NCBI RefSeq assembly: GCF_032854445.1 | Contig: NC_088302.1 | Location: 13,327,338-13,391,337, forward strand | Direction: 5' to 3' | DNA from: Liolophura sinensis | Lineage: Eukaryota; Mollusca; Polyplacophora; Chitonida; Chitonidae | Length of the DNA: 64,000 nucleotides | Part shown: in pieces, positions 25,179-38,200 of the stretch | Layout: the number at the start of each line of letters is the position of its first letter | Position numbering within the stretch: the stretch's first letter is position 1 | Notes under the pieces: generated by a model | The model's database searches: none | What the model was told of the DNA's origin: nothing | The model's input: the letters and a program-made list of their open reading frames with translations, nothing else | Program-made: the position numbers and the translations under genes

Positions 25179-25890
25179 TTAAATCGTGGAAAATCTTCAG
25201 GGGATCACAGAGTGTTCTATTACGCTAAGAACGCTAAGAAGTTATCTTAACTTGTTGCCTTATTCCCAATGTTAGAATTGACTAAAGCACCTGCTTTCAT
25301 CATTGTCATTACCGACTACACCCATACATTATGTGCTAAAGTAAATTGCTATAGTTAGTATAAAATTCAACTTAGACATATGGATATAACGCCGCATAGA
25401 CGCAATTAAATAAACACAAGAAAGGACCTGGTGCGGTAAGGCAGAGAATCGGCCCCAGAGAGGTACAAAGTATAAAGTATAAAAGTATAAAACTTGGTCG
25501 AAGCACTCAAATAAGAGATGCCGTAAAAGAGATGGTTTCTTAGTAATAAACCTCGAGAAATGCACTCTCGATCAAAAATGCCAATCTGTCGTTTAAACGA
25601 GGCACTGTGTTTTTAATTTACGGTATGAAGATCAATGTTAACCAGAAATATATTTTTACTGAAACTTTCATGTGTGTATTTTATGTGCTGTCAAAGTTTC
25701 GTTTTGGTTAAAGTTTGTCTTCATATGTAAAGCATAGAATTTATAATGTGATCAGTTTTGTCATATTTTAGTCACTGTAAAATCTGTATTTCTGCCAATC
25801 AGGCATCCTCCACAGAACAGTGGACTAACGAAGCCGGTGCGGAGAAAAGTTCGAATCTATGTGGCCTTTTATTATTTTTCTTTCGAACCG
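25179..25890. other. Intergenic, nothing recognised
   Basis: Short ORFs only; no repeat identified. Confidence 0.4.
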
Positions 25891-25891
25891 T

Positions 25892-26233
25892 CCCCGATAG
25901 CACAGTTGGTGGAGCGTCCGCTTCGGGAGGCGGTAGATCCAGGCTCAATCCTGGGTCAAAGCACACCTAAGCCCTTGAAAGAGGACGTTGTAACTTCCTC
26001 CCTTGGTGTTCAGCATGAAGGGGGGTAGTACAATCAATGGTTGAATCGTATCTGAATAATGGCTCGCGTGGGGCGGCTTACTTGCCTTCGATAAAGCATC
26101 TCAGTGAAGCAGCACTAAATAAAGGAGCGGTGGAAATCCGTCCTGCAACAAGGAAGGCACATTATATGCCCTATAAGGATTCCTTCGTCGTCATATGACT
26201 GAAAATTTTTGAGTACGACGTTAAACTCACTCA
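25892..26233 (+). repeat. SINE-B, essentially complete
   Basis: tRNA-derived head with A box TAGCACAGTTGG (25898-25909) and B box GGCTCAATCCTG (25942-25953). Then a unique body (CACACCTAAGCCCTTGAAAG, GGCGGCTTACTTGCC, GTGGAAATCCGTCC) and the tail CCTTCGTCGTCATATGACTG, then GAGTACGACGTTAAAC and ACTCACTCA. Its tail is related to that of SINE-A (GTCGTATAAGTG…GAGTACGGCGTAAAAC). This suggests that both are moved by the same LINE machinery. SINE-A is inserted in its 3' end. Confidence 0.88.
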
Positions 26234-26492
26234 GGGCCTCCGTGGCTCAGTCGGTTAGCGCGCTAGCGCAGCGTAATGACCCAGGAGCCTCTCACCAATG
26301 CGGTCGCTGTGAGTTCAAGTCCAGCTCATGCTGGCTTCCTCTCCGGCCGTAAGTGGGAAGGTCTGCCAGCAACCTGCGGATGGTCGTGGCTGTGCCCGGT
26401 TTCCACCCACCATAATGCTGGCCGCCGTCGTAAAAGTGAAATATTCTTGAGTACGGCGTAAAACACCAATCAAATAAATAAATCAAATAAAA
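26234..26492 (+). repeat. SINE-A, full-length, with 13-bp target-site duplication
   Basis: Full tRNA-derived SINE of about 259 bp. A box TGGCTCAGTCGG (26243-26254), B box GAGTTCAAGTCC (26311-26322), body TGCTGGCTTCCTCTCCGGCC, CAGCAACCTGCGGATGGTCG and CCACCATAATGCTGGCCGCC, then tail TTCTTGAGTACGGCGTAAAA and CAAATAAATAAA repeats. It is flanked by TTAAACTCACTCA at 26221-26233 and 26493-26505, a perfect 13-bp duplication of SINE-B tail sequence. It is the best reference copy for the other SINE-A pieces in this window. Confidence 0.95.
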
Positions 26493-26505
26493 TTAAACTC
26501 ACTCA

Positions 26506-26924
26506 ATCTTTTCCTTTGGAAAGATACTTTTGTGTGAGTAAAGATAAGGGCCGCCTTGCATTAAATAAGTGTTATCAAGAATAGAATCAATAAGCTGTGG
26601 TATTACGTAACATTTGCCTTCTATAGCGATACGTGAATCATGGTTGAGAGCATTTGAGGTCCACCAGCTATCATTAACATTAACATGTTATTCGAAGAGA
26701 AAGCATAAGGCTGAAAGTTACATTTGTTATATAGTGTGACTGGAGACAGACTACAGTTTTTCGATTTTATGATCTATACATAGTAGGTTTCACTACTCAA
26801 CGTTCACAGTTTCTTGCACTGGAGCCGATTCCTCGCCCTACCATACCATGTCCTTTGTACGGTTTATAGCGTGCTATAATGTTTGTCTACAGTGTATTTT
26901 CGGGTGATTAGCTTATTCCATATG
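26506..26924. other. Intergenic, nothing recognised
   Basis: No repeat or gene seen before the macrosatellite array begins near 26925. Confidence 0.4.
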
Positions 26925-27834
26925 AACCTGATGAAGGACCGTGTCGAAGCAGGGCTGCCGGCGTCTGACAGGAAATTGTCCATGAACGTGAGAGCTTTCT
27001 GAAGTGTTGAGTCTTCCAAATGTAGAGAAAAGCCAGTTTTTATTGTATTACACCGCTATGAAAGGGAATAAGTGCTTAATTGCCTCCTCCATTAAAACCC
27101 AAATTTTGCTACATGTTCAAACAGAAAAGAATTGCGTCGTTGTGAGAATTATAATGGATCGTTGATGAATTTTTCATTACACAATGTGTCACTGTGTGTA
27201 CATAACCCGAACCAAGAGAATAGAATTGAGCACTGGATAAACCCTAGACCTACTCACATCGACTCTCTCTGGGACAATATCTATCAGACAAACCGTGATA
27301 GCAACAAGTAACTGACAGCTCGCGCCTCAAGACGTCATTCGATAAGAAGTACATTGTCAAAGAGTCAGAACGAGTCCTATTTGAGTTGAATATCAACCTG
27401 AAGCAGCTGTATTTCAAACTAGACCCAATATGTTTAGTTCTTTCTGAGACGCTTGTTGGGAGAGCCAGCGACAAGATTATCGACGTTTTAGCAAACAGAC
27501 GTCAAATTAGAAATAATCAGTCAAGCCAACACAAACCAATTCTGATTCGATGACTAGTTATTTGACAAAGTGATAGACAGCTTTAGTTTAGTCCATATGT
27601 CTCCAGAGAAGATGTATGTTACAATAGTTAGCTCAGGGGAAACCACAGTACTGGTTCAATCGTATATCTATTCAGCCAAATGATTGGTTTTTTTCCAGAT
27701 CACTGAGCTTTGACGTCAGAAAACCAAACAGATGTCACACAAAGTCTTCTATCCGTCTTGATTTAGATAACCACTGCTGACTTTCACACTCTTCAAGGAC
27801 ATTCTTAGAGTCAAGCACATTCTTCTCAGGCCTT
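26925..27834. repeat. Macrosatellite array, partial unit 0
   Basis: Begins abruptly at the landmark GGCGTCTGACAGGAAATTGT (compare 41698). Continues through GAGCACTGGATAAACCC (27229), the AACAGACGTCAAATTAGAAA block (27493), ATAGACAGCTTTAGTTTAGT (27571) and TTTCCAGATCACTGAGC, then jumps to the next unit. Confidence 0.75.
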
Positions 27835-30800
27835 TATCACAAATCACAGCGCTTACAGAGGATAACTTCTCGGGTCGACTAACTTTGCTCAGCACTATCA
27901 TTAATTCCAGCGGGGATGTTGTTTTGGTCATTAGCGCCAGTTTTCAGACCAGCTCTGAGTGCAAAGATCGTTAACAGGTTGAAAGCTGGAGTGATATTTT
28001 ATCGATTGATTTATTTATTTGATTTATTTGATTGGTGTTTTGCGCCGTACCCAAGAATATCTCACTTATACGACGGCGGCCAGCATTATGGTGCGAGGAA
28101 ACCGGACAGAGTCCAGGGGAAGCCCAGCTAGACTTGAACTCACGGCGACCACATTGGTGAGAGGCGATATGATACCTTCGATTTAATGCTTAAAACGTTG
28201 ATATAGAACCTTGCCAATGCTTAATCAAAACGTTAATGTAGATACTTCGTCAATGTTAAAAATGGTTATATATAGACCATGGTTTCAGAAAACAGTTTAA
28301 ACTCACAGTTTCATTAGTGTTTGTTTTTACCTCGAAGAATTAATGCTCACTGTTTACGGCTACTTGCCATTCGTTTGCAACAATTCACTTTCACACCACA
28401 TATCTTTTTCATAAAGTGCCTTTTATCAGTTCTTTGAAATCGCTGTTTATTTTCCTTTTTGGTGCTTGCGCTATATTCACTACAATTTCCTGAATGATTT
28501 AAGAAATTTTCTCTTGACAAACGCTATCCTGTGAAGGAAACTAATTCCATTTTTAATTTCACAGACAAAATTATATGTGAATGAGCTGTTCAGGATTTAT
28601 GTTAAAGAAAATTGTATATGAGAATATTAGTATTGTGTGCGGAAGAAAGAAAGAAAACACATCTTAAAAGTACAGAGTTTACAGTTGATTTATGATGTTT
28701 GTGTTCACAATTATTCCCAAAATTAAAAATAAGATAAGCGTGGAAATAATTGCTTCTTACGTCGATTGTTTGAGCTTTAATTCGACCTTATCTGTTCCGG
28801 CCTTAAAATGCCTTATCCATGATATATGTGTTTGAATTATCTCTCTCAAGCTAGAAACCCTGCCATTACGTGTGCATTTCTATCACATTTCTCTCCTAAG
28901 GAATAAGCTTGAATAATTGCAAGCTTCCATGACTGGCACGGTTAGTGAGTTGCATCTATAACAATATGGTATTTGATCCTTATAGGAAAGGGATACACGT
29001 TGTAGGCGTGTGGACATTCAAGCAGCTCACGGACTGGATGCCCTAACAGAAGTCCCGATGAGGGGTGATAAGCCAGTAACATGACAGACCTCGGTAGACC
29101 AGCCCCAAGCCGCATAATAGCATATCATTACTTCATTCCTGGGCAGGCGTTCCCCTTGATGTCAAGCATAAATAGTACATTGATATGTTTACACGCGGCT
29201 TTCCCCTACATTTCACATGTAGGCTTACATGTGATACGATTGTACGAGTGACATGACTGTGAATTCCCCAAAACAATCTTGTCTTCCTGGAATACGCAGA
29301 ATCACCGGGGTACATGTAAATCACTGATGACACTTTGACATTACTGAGAAAATCCACGGAGATTGGTTGATGATACCATTTCTCAACACAGAAAGGGACA
29401 GGTAGAAATAGCCAACTGTGGGATGTAGCTGTCCAGATCGGAAAGTGGAAAGTTCAGATAAGCTCTTACAGAAATATATGAACGCCAAAGCTTTCATGAG
29501 CACATTCTTTGTGTATACTCGTTGTATAGAACTAAAACGTGCAGTTCAAGTTGCTAATACATGGTCAGTTCAAGAAATAGCTCTGAGGGTAATACTAAGC
29601 TTAAGTTAGCTTCACGAATCTGGGGACGATTGTCTTCTCTTAAGAAACATTAAATGTCCACTAGAAATTAGCACAATTTATAACGTTTTATGATATGTTT
29701 TCTTGCACCGTAATTCTATTACATGTAATTCTGTAATTCTGTTACATATCAACAAAGAGGATGTCAGGTGCAAACTCTTGCTGGGAACAGACAGGAGAGA
29801 TTTAGTACGTTACATATGCAAGTGTTGAGAGGTCCTAGTGCCCCTAAATCTATGTCACTTTATATCAGATATGCTGTACATACCTAGGAAGTGGGGGACA
29901 TAGAAGAGAGAGTATCGGAATCGTGACAGTCGCCAAACAGTAAATTGGAAATTTCGGACAAAGCCTATCGGGACATTCCCAAGACGAGCTGTGATTGAGT
30001 TATTCCTGGTAAGCCTCGGGATGGACCTTCTCTAAGACGGTTGCCGACGAAGTGGTTACTTCTCCGTTCAACTTCTCCTTACACAACATGTTCAAATAGA
30101 CAACTTTTGCATTGTTCGAAGAACTGTACATTTCGGGACATTTCCAAGACGAGATGTGAGTGGGCTGTTACTGGTAAGCCTCGAGATGGACCTGACGGCG
30201 TCTGATAGAAAATTTTCAGTAAACCTTCTTGAAGCCATTGAAGTCTCTATCGTTGAGGGAAATTTATGTTTCTTGTATCATTTCGGTATGCAAAGTGGTT
30301 ACTTCTTTTTTCAAAACCCAAAACGAAGCAACATTTCCAGACAATTTTAAACTTCTGTTGGAGCTTCACTACGATTACTGGTGATTTTTTTATTGTACAT
30401 CGTTCAGTGTGCTTGGGTGCGCCTGCGTGAGTCTCCATAACGAGGTCTAAGGCGGTAGAGTTGAACACTCAATGACCCCAAGACCCTCTCACACCGACTA
30501 TCCAGTACATTACCTGTCAGACAAATCCATAATTGCAAGAAGTGAATGACAACTCGCGCTTCAATACGTCAGCCGACAAGAACCTATAGGTACATTGTCA
30601 AAGAGTTAGAACAACTCGTGTGTGAGTTAAATATCTGTCTGAAGTGGCTGTTCGTGTTTGATACATCAATGAATTTGTTTGGGACATTCTAATATAATAA
30701 AAGACTTACAGCAGAGAGAGTAAAACTAGAGCACAGGCAAAGCGACGAACACGTAACGGGTGAAAACAATTTACCTTGGTAAGACACTTAGTGGGAGCGC

Positions 30801-32430
30801 AGAGAACAAGATTATCGACTTTTCAGCAGACGGACATCAAATTAGAAATAATTAGTTAGGGCAATACAAACCAATTTCAGGTCGGTGGCAGGTTAATTGA
30901 CTAAGTAACAGACAGCTTTAGTATAGCCCATATGTCTCTAGAGACGATCTGTGCAACAATAGTTAATCAAGTAGTGACCAGAGGACTGGTTTCATCGTAA
31001 ACCTATTTGGACGAATGAAGATTTTGTTTCAGTAAGTTTTGCGGTCAGAAGACAAAACATATATCATACAAAGATTTCTGTCCATCTTTATTTAAAAAGC
31101 CTTGGAGCCCAATTTGCCAGGGTGTCAGACGTGTTTGCGGTCTAACTCGATAGACGATCTGACCATTTCCTTCTGAAAGAGGAAACACTGGATATAGTCA
31201 CTTTTTATAGTGTAAACTTAGCGAAACTAGCCTTGTTGTTAAGGATTTAAGGAGGGGATTACGTTTAGCAAATTTTAGACAAAATTATTTTTTTAAAAGT
31301 CTGTAATTTGCGATTATTTGGAAGTTTAATTACACCAGACAGCTGAAATTCTAAAATCCGAAAACTCTCCTTTAGATTTCAGGTGTTATAAATTATCGGG
31401 ATATCATCTATTTTATAAAAGGGCATCAAGCTATCACTTCTCTTCCAAAATTATATGTGAACGACGCAATTAGAGTTAAAGATGCTTCCTTGTAACTAAT
31501 GGATACAATTCTGAATATTGGATTTATCATCTTAGATAATAACAAAATATATTCAAATATAGAGTCTCTACGATAATTCCACACACCCTCAACGTTGCGA
31601 ATTACACTGTAACTAACAATGCTCTAACAACGCGTCGCATTGACATATCCCTGCCATGCAAAGCACCACAAAGCATTCGGTCTGCCATGAATGCACACAG
31701 TGGATTGGAATGTAATAGTTACCACAATGTTACTCTCGATCATACTCAGTGCTGCTGCTATCTGAGATTGCCTAAGGATTCCTGGTGATTAATAATAACC
31801 CTCCCACCCCTCCCTGTTTTCACTGTCCTTCTGGAGGGCCTCCTCCCACACTTTTCTGTTTCTGTTGTCAACGCCACATACCAGAGCCCAATGTAATGAC
31901 CGTGCCTTCGACTCAAGTGAGACTAAGTCTAAGCTTCAAAGCAGTTTGCTGCGCTAAAATTGGGACTTACCTACTCCTTGCGAAGACCCCAGAATTCCGA
32001 AACCATGAATATTGCCAGATTTGAGCTATTTTGGAGATTATATTAATGGCCTTTTCATATTCCTTTGGTAGGCAGAAATCTCCAATCAGCTTTGTAGGTT
32101 GGTATCAAGATTCATCTACCAGCAACAAAATAAGACAATAAAACCCCCTGTGTTTAAACATGAGGTAAAGGGACAGAAATCCACGAGGATAAAACAAATA
32201 CATGTGCAGGGTCCATTTCACTGGATATTGTGACTTTGTGCGTGGATCTGTGGGATGCAAATGCAGGATTTTCCAATATAAGTTTAATATTATTCAGTAT
32301 TGAACGTGTCCTCACTGGAAGTACCAAGTTGGAAACAAATATGCCCGCGTACAGCAAAGACAGTAGGGTATCCCATTACAAATAGGATATATCTGGCAAC
32401 CTTGAATAACTTGAAACACATACTTACTTA
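27835..32430. repeat. Macrosatellite array, unit 1 (~4.6 kb)
   Basis: Landmarks in order: ACAAATCACAGCGCTTACAG (27839), TTGTTTTGGTCATTAGCGCC (27919), 3 short copies of the 32-bp minisatellite (28185-28285), GTGAGTTGCATCTATAACAA (28946), GGAAAGGGATACACGTTG, CAAGCATAAATAGTACATTG (29163), AAAGAGGATGTCAGGTGC (29754), AACAGTAAATTGGAAATTTC (29936), CTTAGTGGGAGCGCAGAG (30788) and a CTATCTGAGATTGCC block (31758). A SINE-A copy is inserted at 28003-28168. No ORF is conserved between units. Confidence 0.8.
28003..28168 (-). repeat. SINE-A, 5' truncated, inside macrosatellite unit 1
   Basis: Minus-strand copy: tail TTGGTGTTTTGCGCCGTACC, body CGACGGCGGCCAGCATTATG, then GACTTGAACTCACGGCGACC (B-box region). 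The A-box half is missing. The other array units lack it, so it arrived after the array duplicated. Confidence 0.9.
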
Positions 32431-35290
32431 GGCCCATACCACAAATCACAGCGTGGGAGCGCTTACAGAAGATAACGTCTCAGGTCGACTAACTTTGCTC
32501 TGCATTATCAATAATGCCAGTGGGAATGTTGTTTTGGTCATTAGCGCCAGTCTTGATATCTGGATTGCGTTAACAGATCGAAAGTTGGAGTCATGTTATC
32601 GATAGCTAAAGACGGTGATCAGTGTAATATGGAACCTTGGTTGTAATGTTTAAAATGGTGATGTGGAACCCTGCTTGTAGTGCTGAAATAGTGATATGGA
32701 ACCCTGTGTTCAGGAATCGTCTCAAATGTCTCTTAGACAGACATACACCGTCCTGTCAGCAAGCTATTTTCATTTTTAATTTCATAGACAAAACTCTAGA
32801 TTATATGTTAAGTTATATGTTAATGACCTGGCTAGTGAGTTGTATCTATAACAATATCGTATTTGATCCTTATAGGAAAGGGATACACGTTGTAGGCGTG
32901 TGGACATTCAAGCAGCTCACGGACCCTAACAGAAGTCCCGATGATTATACATTAATATGTTTAAACGAAGTTTTTCTCTGAACTTCACGTACTTGTCATG
33001 TTATGTGATATGACTGGATACTGTATGCATTCCTCAAACAACCCCGTCTCCCTGGAATATGCAGAAACGACGAGGTAAATCATCGCATAATAGCATATCA
33101 TTACTTGATTCCTGAGTAGATGATGGCAAGCATAAACACTACATTGATATGCATACACGCGGCATTCATGTAGGCCTACATGTGATATGACTGTACGTGT
33201 GATGTTAGTGGACATGTGATATGACTGTACGCGTTATGTGATGGGGTGAAGCTCTCCAAAGCATCAACTGGGAAGTCCAGATAAGCTCTTACAGAAATAT
33301 ATGAACGCCAATGCTTTCATGACGCACCTTATCTGTGTATACTCTTTGTATAGAGCTTAAACGCGCAGTTCAATTGCTAACGTCTGCACCTAAAGAAATA
33401 TGCTAAATTTAAGTCATCTTCACCATTCTGGGGGCCAATGATTTCTCACAAGAAATATAAATGTGCTCTAGATATTAGTACAATTTTTAACGAGTCATGA
33501 TATGTTTGCCCACACTGTAATTTCGTTTCTTATCCACAAAGAGGATGTCAGGCACAAACTCATGCTGGAGACAGACAGAACAAGTTCAATACGTTGTATG
33601 TGTAAATGTTGAGAGACGGATGCTGGTGCTCCTGAGGAACTGGTCCATCTCAGTTCACATCAGACTTGTTGTACATACCAAGGAACTAGGGAAGTAGAAG
33701 GGAGAGTGTCGATATTGCGAAAGTGGCAAATACAGTGAATCAGACAAATCCTATTGGTACATTTACAAGACGAGCTTTGATTGGCTGCTTCCTGGTGAGT
33801 CTGACGACGGACCATCTCTAAAGAGGGATGCCTTCGTCTGAAAATTGTCAGACAATGCGAGAGCTTTTGGAGTCCAATAAAGCCATTGGAGTCTTTCACA
33901 TGCAGATAAATGCATGTTTTGGTATTATTTCGGTGTGCAAGGGAGCACACCTCTTCTTTGGAATCCAAAACGGCGGGACATGTTCAAACAGACAACTTTT
34001 ACTTCGTGAAAAGATTTAAATTTCTGTTGGAACTTGACTACGATTGCCGATAAATTTTTTATTTCACCTCGTTTGGTTTGCGTGTGTGTGTCGATAGAAC
34101 TGAGCACTGGATATCCCCAAGATCAACTCACATCGACTCTCTATCGTGCATTATCTGTCAGACAATTCTATGGTAGCAACAAGTTATTGACAGCTCGTGT
34201 TTCAATACGTAATCCGACAAGAACCATTAACTACATTGTCAAAGAGTGGGGACATATCTTGTTTGAGCTGAACATTGAAAGTGATATGAAGCAGCTGTAT
34301 TTGAAACAAGACTCGATTTGTTTACGTCATTCTATTGTTTATTTTTTTAAGCCTGTCGTCTATATTTAGCTGTCAGTCAAATCAGTCAGACTGGCAACAA
34401 AAATTGCTTTTAGTCAGTGACAGGTCACAACACAAGCTCTATAGATCAATATGGTAAAAATCCGTATGCCACTTGCTTCTGAAAAATTATGACGTCACCC
34501 GAGACAATGAGTTCTCGGTGTCGAAAGAAGACTGATGGAGTTTAACATTATCAATAAGAAAAAGCATTCTAACTTCACTGTCTTTGCAAGCGTATGAACC
34601 TCCAAGATATGGATATGTACAGCATGGGTTGTTACGTGTCTCTGACAAAAATCAATTCCGTTCGCGGTATGATTGATTTTATAAACAGCTGGATTTAGGT
34701 GACTCGCTAAAAGAAGTAGACTATAACAGACTTATTGAGAGCACAGACGACAAGATAATCCACTTTTTAGCAAACGGTGTCAGCTTAGAAATAATCATTT
34801 ACGGCAAGACAAACCAATTCCAGGTCGGTGACTGCTTAATTGACAAAGTTAAAGACAGCTTTAGTCTAGTCTCCAGAGAAGATCTATGCTACAATAAATA
34901 ATCCTGGCGTAGCCAGAAAACTGACGCCATCATATATCTATCCATGATTTTGTTTTCCACATCACTGAGCAAGACAAAATATGATACCACAGAAGGACAT
35001 CCCTATGGCTTTCTTGTCCAATTCTCGAAGGTGTCAGACATTTTAGATTTCAACATTTTCAAATTTAAGTTGACAACCGAATCTGTCCATTTCCTTCACC
35101 AGGACAAAAAAGGATGTAGTTATTTTTGTTTAATCTTTGTTTTCAGATAAGTGTATATTAACTTTGTTGCTAGGGATTTGATGAGAAAATCACATTTAGC
35201 AAATTTTAGACAAAATTGTTCATTCATCACTCGGCCTGTGATTTGTGGTATTTTGGACCTTTAATAACACCTCTCAGCTGTAATTCTCCA
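32431..35290. repeat. Macrosatellite array, unit 2 (~2.9 kb, 3' deleted)
   Basis: Same landmarks: CACAAATCACAGCGTGGGAG (32441), TTGTTTTGGTCATTAGCGCC (32529), GTGAGTTGTATCTATAACAA (32836), AAAGAGGATGTCAGGCAC (33539), GAGCACTGGATATCCCC (34101), CTTATTGAGAGCACAGACGA (34732). It stops after AATCACATTTAGCAAATTTT (35189); the CTATCTGAG block and the next unit's first segment are missing. Confidence 0.75.
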
Positions 35291-38200
35291 TCCCGATAAC
35301 TCGCCATAAGATATAGAACCTCGGGCAATAGTTAAAATGATGATAATGCTTAAGACGCTAATATGGATACTTGATAAATGGCTAAAACGGTTATGCGTGG
35401 ATGACAATTTCAACGTAAAAGTTCGAGGTCAAACGACAGAAAGAGTAAAGAAGCCGGGTTATAGAATATCCTCGGGTTCAGAAAACAGGTTAAAGTCACA
35501 ATTTCATTAGGTTTTTTTTACCTCGAAGAATTATTCACCGCTTACGACTACTTGCCATTCGTGTGCAACAATTCGGTCGTATTTGCCTTTATCTGCTCCG
35601 GCTGTTAAATTCCCTATCCATAATATGTGTTTGAATCCAATATTTTACTCCAGATACCAAGATTACGTGGGCATTTTTATCACACGTCTCTCCTATGGCA
35701 TACGCTTGAATCATTGTAAGTTTTAAAAATGACACGATTAATGAGTTGTATCTGTTACAATATCATATTTGATCTTCATAGGACAGGGATAGTTGGCGTA
35801 GGCGTGTGGACATCACTTGTCATTCAAACAAGCACACCACGGACGGGATGCTCCAACAGAATTCCCGATGAGGGGTGATAATGTTGTAACATGACGGACC
35901 TTGGTAAACTGGCCCCATGCTGCATAATAGCCTATCATCACCTGATCCCTAGGTTGACGTTCTCCCTAATGGCAAGCATAAATAGTACATTGATGCAGGT
36001 ATGTACAGACGAGGCTTTCCCCTACATTTCGCGTATTTGTCATGTATATCTGATATGGCTGTGTATGCATTCCTCAAACAATCCTGTTTAACACGCAGAA
36101 AAACCGAGGTAAATCACTGATGACACGCTATTATTACTGATGGAAGTCCCACGGAGACTAGTTGATGATGCCATTTCTCAACACAGAAATAGGCTGGCAG
36201 AAGTAGCCAACTGTCGGGTGTAGCTCTCTAAAGCACCAATTGAACAGTCCAGATAAGCTTTAACAGAACTCTGTGAACGCCGTTGCTTTTATGACACACA
36301 TTATCTAAGCATGCTCTTTGCATAGAACTAAAACGTGCAGTCCAAGTAGCTGATATATAATCAGCTCAAGAAATAGCTGTGAGGGTAATGCTAAGCTCAA
36401 GTCAGCTTCACGAATCTTGGGACGAGTGTCTTCTCAAAAGAAACATTAAATGTGCACTGGAAATCAGTGCAATTTATAGCGTTTCATGCTATGCTTGCCT
36501 AAACTGTGATTCTCTTTCATATCCACAAAGAGGATTTCAGGTACAAACTCATGGTGGGAACAGACAAGAGAGATTCAGTACGTTACGTATGTAAGTGTTG
36601 AGAGGCGGGTCCTAGTGCCCCTAAAGAAATGCTGTACATACCAAGGAACCGGGGAAATAGAAGAGAGAGAGTATCGGTATCGCGACAGTCGCCAAACAGT
36701 AAATTGGAAATTTCGGACAAAGCCTATCGGAACATTCCCAAGACGAGCTGTGATTGAGTTATTCCTGGTAAGCCTCGGGATGGACCTTCTCTAAAATGGC
36801 TGCTGGTGTCTGATAGAAAATTGGCAGTAGATGTGAGAGCTTCTTGAAGTCACTGGAGTCTTTCTAATCGTGAAATTCATGTTCGGTATGCAAAGGAGTG
36901 GTTACTTCTCTGTTCAACTTCTCAATACGCACGGTGTTCAGGTAGACAACTATTGCATTGTTCAAAGAATTTTACATGTCTGTTGAAGCTTTACTGCGGT
37001 TGCTCATGAATTTCTAAAAATTTTTTACCTATGCCTGTTTAAGTGTTGATTCGACTAGTTCTAAGAGGGTACAGCTGAGCACTGGATAAGCCCTAGATAC
37101 ACTCATATCGACTCCCAAGTACATAATCTGTTAGACAAATCCATAATAACAACAACTGATTGACATCTCGAGAGTCAAAGCAAATCATGTTTGAGGTAAG
37201 TATCAGTCTGGGGTAGCTGTGTTTGATACATCACATCAGTTTGTTTGGGACATTCTACTGTAATAAAAGACTTACAGCATAAAGAGTAAAACCAGAGCAC
37301 AAACAAAGCGACGAACACGTAACCGGTGAAAACACAGCCTCGTGTCAATTTACCTCAGTCGGACATTTTTATGGGGAGCAAAGGCGGCAAGATTAGCGAC
37401 TTTTTAGCAAAAGGACGTCGGCTTAGAAATTATTAGTTAGGGCAGCACAAACCAATTCCAGGTCGGTAACAAAGGTTACTTTGGTTAATTCACAAAGTAA
37501 TATGCAGCTTATAACGGACTAGTCCATATGTCTCCAGAGAGGGCGTATACTACAACAGCTAATCTTGGGGAGGTCACTGTACTGGTTTCGTCGTAAAGCT
37601 CTTCTGCCGAACGATGATTTTTGTTTTCCACATCACTGAGCATTGGCATCAGGAGCCGAAACAAGATACCACAAAAGGACTTCTGTTTATCTTGATTTAG
37701 ATAGCTGAAAAGTCGAATTGTCAATGGTGTCATTTTGATTTCAAATCTAGGTTTCAAATCGTAATTCTCAAGTAAGGGTATATTAAAATTGTTGCCAAGG
37801 ATTTGATGAGGAAATCACGTTTAGCAATTCATAGACAAAATTGTCACACGGCCTGTTATTTGTTATATTTTGACGTATAACAAAACCACTCAGTTGTAAT
37901 TCTGAATTCGGAAAACTCAACATATGGCCTATAACACAGTTCAGGTCTATGTAGGTATTATGCATTCCACATTGTCGCTTTAGAAAATGTCATCAAGCTG
38001 TCATTTTCTCCTTCAGAATTAAGTTACATGTGAAAAAGGCAATTAGATTTAAAGATCAGTTCTGAATATTGTTTGAAATAGTAATAAAACACATTCAAAT
38101 GTTTCCACGATAATTCGACAATCCCTCACCTGATTACATTGTAACCAGTTGGCCGTGTCACTTTCACATATCAGCACCATGCAAATTGCCACAAAGCATT

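Noticed and set aside
26234-26330. Genuine tRNA gene
   Set aside because: A and B boxes are present, but the sequence continues into the SINE body and lacks a complete acceptor stem.
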